Shown piece after piece: positions 20,579-26,846 of a stretch of 26,846 nucleotides of DNA; position 1 is the first letter of the stretch, and each line of letters begins with the position of its first letter. The notes under the pieces are model-generated. The model did no database searches. It was not told where the DNA came from and worked only from the letters and a program-made list of their open reading frames with translations. The stretch covers positions 1-26,846 of the IMG/VR virus record IMGVR_UViG_3300024273_001132. The stretch is one strand, 5' to 3'. The position numbers and the translations under genes are program-made. The stretch is from a virus.

Positions 20579-21769
20579 ATGAGTACAATTAAAGTAGCAA
20601 TTATCGGAGCAGGAAACTGCGCTAAATCGTTAGTCGAAGGAGTTCAGTATTATACTGAAAACCCAAACAACATAACTGGAATGATGAAGTCTAATATCGG
20701 AGGATATTTAGCAGAAAACATTGAATTCGTAGCTGGATTTGAAATCGACGAGCGTAAAGTTAATCAAACATTAGGTTATGCACTAAAGCAACGACCAAAC
20801 TGTTCATGGAACATTGTCGAAGATATTAAATCTACAGCACCTGTTTATGAAGCACCTGTTATCGATGGATATGCGGCTCACATGGATAATTATCCTGAAT
20901 CAAATCGTTTCTTAGTTGATGAATACTTAAGAAATACAACAGATGGCAATAGAACTTCTATATCTCCGCGTAAAATTCGCGAGTGGAAGGATTCAATCAT
21001 TGAAAAATTAAAAAAACATGGAGTTGAAGTATTGGTAAACTATTTACCAGTAGGTTCTCAAAAGACTACAGAATTTTGGGCTGAAATTTGCTTAGAAACT
21101 GGAATTTCTTTTGTAAACTGTATTCCCGTATTTATCGCATCTAACCCAGTTTGGGAGAAAAGATTTATCGAAGCAGGTATTCCATTAATTGGAGATGATA
21201 TGCGTTCTCAATTCGGTGCAAGTATTCTTTCTCAAATGTTACAAGAATTAGCATTCGAAAGAGGTCACCATGTAAAGGCACACATCCAAAGAAATGTAGG
21301 TGGTAACACTGATTTCTTAAACATGGAAGATTCATCTCGTTTAGCATCTAAAAAGATATCTAAAGAAAATGTTATTAGAGCACAGAACGAAATCAGAGGT
21401 ATTTCTACTGAGGATTCATTCTTACATGCAGGTCCTTCTGAATATATCCCATTCTATGGTGATAATAAAGTTGCAAACTTCCGTTTAGAACTTGAAGGAT
21501 TTGGTGGAGCTCCAGTAACACTAGATGCTCAATTAAGTGTTCAAGACAGTCCAAACTCTGCAGGTGTAGTAATTGATGCAATTCGTTACTTGAAAGTTGC
21601 AAGAGAATTAGGAGTTGTTGGAGCCTTAAGAGGTCCTTCAGCATTTACTCAAAAAACTCCACCAGACCAAATGATGTTTGCTGACGCAGTTTATGAATGT
21701 ACAGAATTAGCAAATCGCAGATTAACAAATTCTACAAGAGCTCAATTAGCAGTATCTTCTGTTAAATAA
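20579..21769 (+). CDS. Myo-inositol-1-phosphate synthase (L-glucose-6-phosphate cyclase type; D-glucose-6-phosphate as substrate in the family)
   Basis: The 396-residue protein matches the short bacterial form of inositol-3-phosphate synthase. The NAD-binding loop is VAIIGAGNCAKSLVEG (6-21). Family segments follow: VNYLPVGSQ (153-161), FVNCIPVFIASNP (178-190), PLIGDDMRSQFGA (202-214), NVGGNTDFLNM (239-249), the catalytic-region SKKISK (257-262) and DSPNSAGVVIDAIRYLK (323-339). The family uses NAD+ to convert glucose-6-phosphate to 1D-myo-inositol 3-phosphate. The call title's L-form wording should be ignored; the substrate is D-glucose-6-phosphate. All key segments are intact, so the enzyme is probably active. 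In a phage it is an auxiliary metabolic gene; possible uses are lipid, cell-surface or DNA-base decoration. It has its own terminator and a 50-base upstream gap. Confidence 0.9.
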   Translation: MSTIKVAIIGAGNCAKSLVEGVQYYTENPNNITGMMKSNIGGYLAENIEFVAGFEIDERKVNQTLGYALKQRPNCSWNIVEDIKSTAPVYEAPVIDGYAAHMDNYPESNRFLVDEYLRNTTDGNRTSISPRKIREWKDSIIEKLKKHGVEVLVNYLPVGSQKTTEFWAEICLETGISFVNCIPVFIASNPVWEKRFIEAGIPLIGDDMRSQFGASILSQMLQELAFERGHHVKAHIQRNVGGNTDFLNMEDSSRLASKKISKENVIRAQNEIRGISTEDSFLHAGPSEYIPFYGDNKVANFRLELEGFGGAPVTLDAQLSVQDSPNSAGVVIDAIRYLKVARELGVVGALRGPSAFTQKTPPDQMMFADAVYECTELANRRLTNSTRAQLAVSSVK

Positions 21770-21786
21770 TTAAATTCAAGTAATAT

Positions 21787-21814
21787 AAAGAGAGCCTAAC
21801 CGCTCTCTTTTTTT
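21787..21814 (+). terminator. Rho-independent terminator after the inositol-phosphate synthase gene
   Basis: AAAGAGAGC (21787-21795) pairs with GCTCTCTTT (21802-21810) over a CTAACC loop, with a T-run to 21814. It lies 17 bases after the stop codon. Confidence 0.85.
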
Positions 21815-21830
21815 CATTAAACTAAAAAAC

Positions 21831-22250
21831 ATGACACTAGACTCTAAAATTTTAAACAGAATAAAACTATTTTATACCAAGAAAGAAGTTTATGGATATG
21901 ACTTTGATGGTGTTATATCAATTGGAATAACTCCAAGATCAGACAGGGATGTTGTAATAACTGGAAGATGTATTGATGAACAAGAGCATGTCCTGAATAT
22001 TCTTAAAGAACGTGGAATTAAATGTAAAGTTTATTTTAATCCAATGACTCTTGCTGAAAGAGGAGATCATACAGTAGAGGCTAGGACATTCTCTGGGAAT
22101 CATAAGGCAACCACGATCAAACAATTAAGAAAAGAAGGTGTAAATATTGTTCGTTTTTTCGAAGATGATCCGATTCAACTGGGTTTAATTAAAGATTCTC
22201 ATCCAGAGATACAAATAGTTCACATAGTTTCTGAACTAGTACAAAAATAA
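21831..22250 (+). CDS. HAD-like phosphatase (139 residues)
   Basis: It shows the four HAD motifs in a compact protein: motif I GYDFDGVIS (Asp24, Asp26), motif II VITGR (Thr44), motif III Lys at HKATT (Lys92) and motif IV FFEDDP (Glu111, Asp112, Asp113). No cap domain is visible, so macromolecular or small phosphorylated substrates are both possible. It lies between the inositol-phosphate synthase and a glycosyltransferase, 6 bases before the latter. Dephosphorylating inositol phosphate, a sugar phosphate or a modified nucleotide are reasonable guesses. Related small HAD proteins also occur as lone phage genes of unknown role. Confidence 0.7.
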   Translation: MTLDSKILNRIKLFYTKKEVYGYDFDGVISIGITPRSDRDVVITGRCIDEQEHVLNILKERGIKCKVYFNPMTLAERGDHTVEARTFSGNHKATTIKQLRKEGVNIVRFFEDDPIQLGLIKDSHPEIQIVHIVSELVQK

Positions 22251-22256
22251 AATGAA

Positions 22257-23102
22257 ATGAAAATAATAATACCATCATATAAAAGACCAGGCATCAATCC
22301 AACAATAGAAAACATGCCTGATGAAATAGTTTCTAAATATGTATATATTGCAGTTAGAGATGAAGAATACGAAGAATATACCAAGTCACATCCTGGCGTA
22401 AAAATTCATAATTTAGGTAAAGGTGTAGACGGTATAGTTGAAACTAGGCAAAGAATAAACGAACAATTTACTGGTAAAATAATCATAATGGACGATGATA
22501 ATGTTTTTTGTCATACCATTAAAGGATCTCATCTAAAGGATCCTACGAAAAAAGATTTTATTAAAAGAGGAGAGCCCTTATCTACCGTTGAAGAATTTGA
22601 AGAACTTATCGAATATGTTGACCAATTATTAGATAAGTATGCATTCGGTTCCATGAGAAACCTTAATTTTGTTAGAGATGCAGCATGGTTACCATACACA
22701 GAAAATGTAGTGTGCTATTGGATATACTTCTTTAATTTAGAAACATTTGATTATAAAAATTGTTCATATAGAAATGGTCCAGCTTCAGGATTAGCCGAAG
22801 ATACTTATATATTTTTAGAATGGTTTGATAAAGGTAACGATATTTTTATTCTAGTAAAGTGGAACGTTAAGGAAACTACAAGTAATAGTAGTACTCAAAA
22901 TGGAATGGAAGGTGGATGTAATACTCCAGATCGTGGAATCAGATATAAGAATTCTATGATAGAACTAAATAGAATGTTCCCACAATACACTAAACTCAAG
23001 GAGAGTTCTAAGAATAGCGAAGTATACGGTTTTGAAGTACCAACACTTAGGACTAGATTAAATAAAAATAAAAGAAATCAAAATTCTAAACCATTATTTT
23101 AA
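22257..23102 (+). CDS. GT-A-type glycosyltransferase, candidate DNA glycosyltransferase (TAGT-like)
   Basis: The 281-residue protein begins with MKIIIPSYKRPG, a GT-A opening. A metal-binding acidic motif follows a hydrophobic strand (KIIIMDDDN, 74-82), preceded by the substrate-contact segment GIVETRQRI (59-67). A second acidic pair, LAEDTY (179-184), lies where GT-A enzymes have a catalytic base. This layout resembles the TET-associated glycosyltransferases described in phage base-modification operons. The immediate downstream neighbour resembles another base-modification enzyme, and both end in -LF (NSKPLF here). DNA as acceptor is therefore favoured, although capsular or tail-sugar transfer cannot be excluded. 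No TET/JBP dioxygenase is in the window. Confidence 0.65.
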   Translation: MKIIIPSYKRPGINPTIENMPDEIVSKYVYIAVRDEEYEEYTKSHPGVKIHNLGKGVDGIVETRQRINEQFTGKIIIMDDDNVFCHTIKGSHLKDPTKKDFIKRGEPLSTVEEFEELIEYVDQLLDKYAFGSMRNLNFVRDAAWLPYTENVVCYWIYFFNLETFDYKNCSYRNGPASGLAEDTYIFLEWFDKGNDIFILVKWNVKETTSNSSTQNGMEGGCNTPDRGIRYKNSMIELNRMFPQYTKLKESSKNSEVYGFEVPTLRTRLNKNKRNQNSKPLF

Positions 23103-23105
23103 AAC

Positions 23106-24146
23106 ATGAGAGAATTAGTAAATATGCAAGTTGTCGATCGAATCGGCTACTTCTTTAATAAGGTAAATGACAGGGCTCTTTACCAAATGGGAATCAGCGA
23201 TTCTTACGACAGCGGAGGTGATGAAGCGCTTGGAGAAACTGTCGAATATTTTCATCCACAGATAACATTAGACGACAGGATGCGATACATAATGGAGAAC
23301 ATAGTCTTTTCAAACATGTCAATGGACAATATTATATGTAATACGATAATTTCCCACTTTTACGGTGCTAGGGGAATTCATCAAATACTGACTAGAGATC
23401 CAAATCCAAAAACAGCACTTATAGATTTTGAAAGACTCTTGGTCGATAAAGAGTATGAAACAGTTATTCGTAAAAATCTAAATGATGCAGTAGGATTAGG
23501 ACTTAGTGTGTATGGAAGTACTGAACTTAGAACAAGTCTCTATGGTGCTTCTAACACACACGTAGCAGACATCAGAGGCATTCCCAGAAATGCGGACAAA
23601 ATTAACATATTATTATGGGTTGCCAGTTTTATTCCACGAGGAATCACAAGGCAAATGGCAGAAGTTAACTCATTACATGAAATGTTTAATATATTAACTC
23701 AAATTGAAGGAGTTGGATCCTATTATGGCTATCATTGTTCTACTTCAAACTCTGTAAATCCAAGAATTAATATTGATCACGATGAAAGATTTTGTGTACC
23801 TGGACCAGGAGCAAGAATAACACTCGATATGATGTTTCCACCAGGATCTAAAATTCCATACGGAGACAGGGTAATTTGGTTTAGAGAAAACTACAAAGAT
23901 CTGATCGGAGATATTCCACTGCACGAATCTACACATAATGTAATAATAAACGGACAAAGAGTATTTAGAGATGATCAAAATGAATTAAAAACATACGGTT
24001 GCGAGGTTGGACTCTGTCAATTTGGAGTTTACACCAGGCTAAGTGATAATAGAAACTTAATTAACAAAAGAAAAGTTGCAAGAGCAGACGAGGGTATTAT
24101 GGAATATTTTTATAATAATAATTTTGAACAAAACCAACTTTTCTAA
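23106..24146 (+). CDS. Alpha-glutamyl/putrescinyl thymine pyrophosphorylase-like (amino-acid:DNA transferase family) protein
   Basis: This 346-residue protein has hallmarks of the aGPT-Pplase family: a helical region leading to NILLWVASFIPRGI (167-180), a helix-hairpin-helix-like segment ILTQIEGVGSYYGYHC (196-211), the conserved D-x-x-F-x-x-PGPGAR pattern (DERFCVPGPGAR, 226-237) and a C-terminal CEVGLCQFGVYTR (299-311). Family members replace the pyrophosphate of 5-pyrophosphoryloxymethyl-uracil in DNA by an amino acid or polyamine, making hypermodified thymine. The gene is 3 bases after the glycosyltransferase and 26 before the dUTPase-like gene, a fitting context. It ends in EQNQLF, which fits the bacterial clamp-binding pattern (QxxLF). 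The kinase and hydroxymethylating enzyme of this pathway are not in the window. Substrate is unproven. Confidence 0.7.
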   Translation: MRELVNMQVVDRIGYFFNKVNDRALYQMGISDSYDSGGDEALGETVEYFHPQITLDDRMRYIMENIVFSNMSMDNIICNTIISHFYGARGIHQILTRDPNPKTALIDFERLLVDKEYETVIRKNLNDAVGLGLSVYGSTELRTSLYGASNTHVADIRGIPRNADKINILLWVASFIPRGITRQMAEVNSLHEMFNILTQIEGVGSYYGYHCSTSNSVNPRINIDHDERFCVPGPGARITLDMMFPPGSKIPYGDRVIWFRENYKDLIGDIPLHESTHNVIINGQRVFRDDQNELKTYGCEVGLCQFGVYTRLSDNRNLINKRKVARADEGIMEYFYNNNFEQNQLF

Positions 24147-24172
24147 TATAACTACTATAAAAAATAAAAACA

Positions 24173-24640
24173 ATGGCAAACATAGACAATGAATGTAAAG
24201 ATCTAGAAGTACAAGACTTCTATAGTAATTCAACAACACATCTAGCAGATATAATGGAGCATCAAAAAGAGATGCAAGAGAAAACATACGGTTTTAATTT
24301 CGATGATATGACAATTAGACAAATTATGGATTTTTGGCACGTCAATACACATGCAGTGGTTGATGAAATTCACGAAATGACTGATGCTCTTGGAGGTATT
24401 AAAGATGGAAGTGGAAATGCAGTATGGAAATACTGGAAAAAAGACTTTGCAAAATATGATACTTTAAAGATTTCTGATATGTCAGAAGGAGACAAGAAAG
24501 AATTGTATATGGAATGGGTAGATATTTTACACTTCTTTATTAACTATGCGGCTTCTATGGGACTTGACGCAAAAACAGCTTTCAATTATTATTTTGCTAA
24601 AGCTGAAGAAAACAAGCAAAGACAACAAAGAGGATATTAA
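24173..24640 (+). CDS. Dimeric all-alpha dUTPase-like (MazG superfamily) pyrophosphohydrolase
   Basis: The 155-residue helical protein carries the metal-binding E-x-x-E pattern (DEIHEMTDALG, Glu65 and Glu68) with W-K-Y-W downstream (85-88). It also has the second E-x-x-D pattern (MEWVDILHFFINYAASMG, Glu114 and Asp117) and an ending NKQRQQRGY that matches the dimeric dUTPase family signature. It likely hydrolyses dUTP (or a related dNTP) to the monophosphate, removing uracil from the pool and feeding thymidylate or modified-pyrimidine synthesis. It sits between the base-modification candidate and DNA polymerase. Substrate could instead be dCTP, as in T4 gp56, which performs both dCTPase and dUTPase activities. 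Confidence 0.75.
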   Translation: MANIDNECKDLEVQDFYSNSTTHLADIMEHQKEMQEKTYGFNFDDMTIRQIMDFWHVNTHAVVDEIHEMTDALGGIKDGSGNAVWKYWKKDFAKYDTLKISDMSEGDKKELYMEWVDILHFFINYAASMGLDAKTAFNYYFAKAEENKQRQQRGY

Positions 24641-24659
24641 TTTTTAAAATAAGAATTCA

Positions 24660-26057
24660 ATGATATTAGACGTAGAGCAAAGAGAAAAGGATGTTATCAT
24701 ATCCTATTATGATAAAGAAGGAATGGTTGCTTATAAACAATATCCAATAACAAAATTTCAAAACTGGTATGTTTGTGATGATAAAGACAAAGGAGCTAGT
24801 CCTGAATTTAAAAACTGGGATGGTAGATCTGTTAAATTAGGTGCAGGTAAACAATTTAATAAGTTTTCTCTTGTCTATTTCATGGATTCATTATCAGAAA
24901 AAGACAGAGAAGAAATTTTAGCCTACAATATGCCTAAAACATACTTTGTCGATATTGAAACAGAAATCATTGATGGTTTTCCAAAAGCAGAAGAAGCAAA
25001 GACTAGAATTTTATCCTTCTCTATTATTACGCCAGAGAGAAAGGCTATCGTATTAGGTTTAGAAGACATGTCATCTGATAAAATCAAAAAGATTCAAGAT
25101 GATACTAATGAATACTTCAAAAACTTCGATATGGATTGGGAATTTAAATATCATAAATTCAACTCTGAATATGATATGGTGTATACATTCTTGATGAAGT
25201 TTCTTCCAAAGTTTCCAATGATGACTGGTTGGAACTTTATCAACTATGACTGGCAATATATCGTAAATCGTTGCAAAAGACTTCAGATAGATATTAGCGA
25301 GGTTGGTATGACAGGATCTCTTGATAGAAACGATTCTCGTCCACTACACATAGGAATCCTAGATTACATGCAATTGTATGATAAATATGATAGAAGTGTA
25401 AAGGTCAAAGAATCAAATTCGCTAGATTATGTATCAAGTCAAGTGCTTGATGTTAACAAAATCAAATTCACAGGTTCATTACAGGATTTGTACAGGGATA
25501 ACTTTGTCAAGTACATATATTATAATGTGGTCGATTCAGTTTTAGTGTACTACATAGATCAGAAGTTAAAATCGATGGAGGTTCTATTAACACTAGCAAA
25601 CATAACAAAAATGCCATTGTATAAGGCAAGTTCTCCAGTTGCGGTTACTGAAGCTATTATTGCCAGAAAACTCGCGGAACAGGGAATGAGAATTGGTTCT
25701 GAAAATAAAGAAGACAGTCAAAAAGAAGGACAATTTGCAGGAGCATATGTAAAAGAACCAATTCTTGGATTCTATGAAGGTGTAAGTGCATTCGATTTTG
25801 CGTCTCTATATCCTTCGATAATGAGACAATTTAATATTTCTCCCGATTCTTTTATCGGAAAGATACCAAAGCATGAAATTAAAGAAAAAAGATTAAATAA
25901 AGAAGTAATTGTATGTGATAACGGAGTTGTATATAATACAAATGATTCAGTACTTAGAAAGATTCTAGCAGACTTATACGAACAACGTAAAGACTATAAA
26001 AAAACAGCGTATGAGTATTATACAAAGACTGACAGACTAAAAAAGCTTCTAAATTAA
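24660..26057 (+). CDS. 43: gp43-like family B DNA polymerase, N-terminal portion only (split or truncated)
   Basis: The 465 residues carry the intact proofreading domain: Exo I YFVDIETE (Asp98, Glu100), Exo II GWNFINYDWQYI (Asn192, Asp197) and Exo III YYNVVDS (Tyr288, Asp292). Polymerase motif A follows (FDFASLYPSI, Asp379). The frame stops at TAA 26055-26057 after the finger-helix region (LADLYEQRKDYKKTAYEYY). Motif B (Kx3NSxYG), motif C (DTDS) and the thumb are absent, whereas T4 gp43 has ~900 residues. Only 45 bases follow before NrdB starts, so the rest is not next door in another frame. A split polymerase is known in some T4-like Aeromonas phages (43A and 43B); otherwise this is a truncated or nuclease-only form. 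Confidence 0.85.
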   Translation: MILDVEQREKDVIISYYDKEGMVAYKQYPITKFQNWYVCDDKDKGASPEFKNWDGRSVKLGAGKQFNKFSLVYFMDSLSEKDREEILAYNMPKTYFVDIETEIIDGFPKAEEAKTRILSFSIITPERKAIVLGLEDMSSDKIKKIQDDTNEYFKNFDMDWEFKYHKFNSEYDMVYTFLMKFLPKFPMMTGWNFINYDWQYIVNRCKRLQIDISEVGMTGSLDRNDSRPLHIGILDYMQLYDKYDRSVKVKESNSLDYVSSQVLDVNKIKFTGSLQDLYRDNFVKYIYYNVVDSVLVYYIDQKLKSMEVLLTLANITKMPLYKASSPVAVTEAIIARKLAEQGMRIGSENKEDSQKEGQFAGAYVKEPILGFYEGVSAFDFASLYPSIMRQFNISPDSFIGKIPKHEIKEKRLNKEVIVCDNGVVYNTNDSVLRKILADLYEQRKDYKKTAYEYYTKTDRLKKLLN

Positions 26058-26102
26058 AACAATTATATAATATCTCTAAACACAAAACACATCATAATAC
26101 AA

Positions 26103-26846
26103 ATGAACGGAAATATATTTGAAAAACGCGTAAATATTTTACCATACGAATACCCTCAGTTATTAGCATACAAAGATGCTATTAGACACTCATACTGGAT
26201 CCATACTGAATTTAATTTTACAACAGATATTGATGACTTTAAGACAAAAATTACAGAAGAGGAGAGAGAGGTAATTAAAAGATCAATGCTTGCAATTGCA
26301 CAAATTGAAGTGAATGTAAAAACATTTTGGGCAGATCTTTATAAGAGAATGCCAATCACTGAAGTTGGAGATGTTGGAATGACATTCGCAGAATCAGAAG
26401 TAAGACACAAAGATGCTTACGCACAATTACTTAGAATTTTAGGACTTGAAGAAGAGTTCCAGCATGTTGTAGAAATTCCAGCAATTAAAGACAGAATTGC
26501 ATACTTATCAAAGTACTTAGATGGTACCAGAAGTAAAGACAATAAAATGTATACTAAATCAGTATTATTATTTTCATTGTTTATTGAACATGTTAGTTTA
26601 TTTAGCCAATTCTTAATCATGATGTCATTCAATAAAGAGAAAAACTTATTTAAGGGAATCTCAAACGTAGTTGAAGCCACTTCTAAAGAAGAGGAGATAC
26701 ATGGAAACTTTGGATCAGAATTGATTAATATTATCAAAGAAGAGAATCCAGAATGGTTTGACGCAGAATTCGAAGAACTTATTGATTCTGCATGTAAGAA
26801 GGCATATTTATCAGAAGTTAAAATCTTAGATTGGATCTTTGAAAAA
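26103..26846 (+). CDS. nrdB: Ribonucleotide reductase class I small subunit NrdB (3' truncated by the window)
   Basis: An ATG at 26103 opens 248 codons without a stop to the edge. The sequence starts MNGNIFEKRVNILPYEYP, close to NrdB of Bacteroidota. The ferritin-like metal-site residues are visible: WADL after helix B, an E-V-R-H pair in FAESEVRHKDAY (E-x-x-H, with the radical Tyr four residues after the His), FIEHVSLF with a Glu, and the second E-x-x-H in EEEIHGNFG. It makes the diferric tyrosyl-radical subunit needed to reduce ribonucleotides to deoxyribonucleotides for phage DNA synthesis. The NrdA partner is probably nearby outside the window. Position beside DNA polymerase and the dUTPase-like gene fits nucleotide supply. 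Confidence 0.9.
   Translation, partial: MNGNIFEKRVNILPYEYPQLLAYKDAIRHSYWIHTEFNFTTDIDDFKTKITEEEREVIKRSMLAIAQIEVNVKTFWADLYKRMPITEVGDVGMTFAESEVRHKDAYAQLLRILGLEEEFQHVVEIPAIKDRIAYLSKYLDGTRSKDNKMYTKSVLLFSLFIEHVSLFSQFLIMMSFNKEKNLFKGISNVVEATSKEEEIHGNFGSELINIIKEENPEWFDAEFEELIDSACKKAYLSEVKILDWIFEK

Noticed and set aside
20579-21769. Ordinary bacterial chromosome fragment, because of the inositol-phosphate synthase
   Set aside because: Flanking genes on both sides are T4-type phage replication and virion genes in the same orientation with the same base composition, so the gene is part of the phage genome.
26058-26102. Group I intron or intein interrupting the DNA polymerase
   Set aside because: The gap is only 45 bases and leads into nrdB; no intein splice residues or homing endonuclease are seen at the end of the polymerase frame.
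26417-26737. 106-residue minus-strand open frame near the right edge
   Set aside because: It is antisense to nrdB, whose metal-ligand motifs prove the + strand frame.
1-26846. CRISPR arrays, tRNA genes, retron or transposase genes
   Set aside because: No regularly spaced identical repeats with unique spacers, no cloverleaf with a CCA-type acceptor arm, and no transposase or reverse transcriptase motifs were found by eye; a tRNA and CRISPR search could confirm this.

Overview
The window is a 26.8 kb piece of an AT-rich genome of a T4-like (tailed, contractile-tail type) bacteriophage, read almost entirely on the + strand. Recognisable T4-type core genes are a gp19-like tail tube protein, gp32 (single-strand DNA-binding protein), gp61 primase, UvsY, UvsW and a gp43-type DNA polymerase; a RuvC-like resolvase and class I NrdB are also present. 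The host is probably a member of the Bacteroidota (flavobacterium-like). Start codons follow A-rich leaders without Shine-Dalgarno sequences, one promoter has the TAnnTTTG -7 element of that phylum, and the NrdB resembles the Bacteroidota type. No tRNA, CRISPR array or transposon is visible.

Layout. 1-4109: virion structural genes (end of a fibre-like protein, a membrane-anchored coiled-coil protein, a 684-residue structural protein, a tail-tube-like protein). 4122-4490: small protein with a capsid-targeting-like N-terminus. 4491-9749: replication and recombination block (RuvC-like resolvase, gp32, primase, a small unknown, UvsY, UvsW). 9783-18201: a block of virion-internal proteins. 18335-19468: four small unknown or poorly known genes between terminators and promoters. 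19461-24640: metabolic and DNA-modification block (SGNH-like protein, inositol-1-phosphate synthase, HAD phosphatase, glycosyltransferase, pyrimidine-hypermodification transferase-like protein, dimeric dUTPase-like protein). 24660-26846: the N-terminal part of DNA polymerase, ending just after motif A, and then NrdB running off the edge.

Two systems stand out. First, 9783-18201 encodes at least seven proteins with T4-style capsid targeting sequences and/or prohead-protease-type sites of the form hydrophobic-x-E|(A/G), often written ES-x-x-x-E|(A/G). Two of these proteins (482 and 709 residues) look like polyproteins, strings of small modules that capsid maturation would cut apart. Two others are enzymes of the ligase/nucleotidyltransferase superfamily, one fused to an NMN-adenylyltransferase-like domain. 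They look like cargo packaged in the head and delivered with the DNA, comparable to Alt and the internal proteins of T4.

Second, 19461-24640 looks like a DNA-base hypermodification island that includes an inositol-phosphate synthase, which would be unusual. Three proteins of this block, plus a small protein beside the primase, end in -LF at the very C-terminus (NSLF, NSLF, KPLF, NQLF). This resembles a sliding-clamp-binding tail and would tether the enzymes to the replisome.

All functional calls come from reading the translated sequence and remembered family motifs. No search was run.
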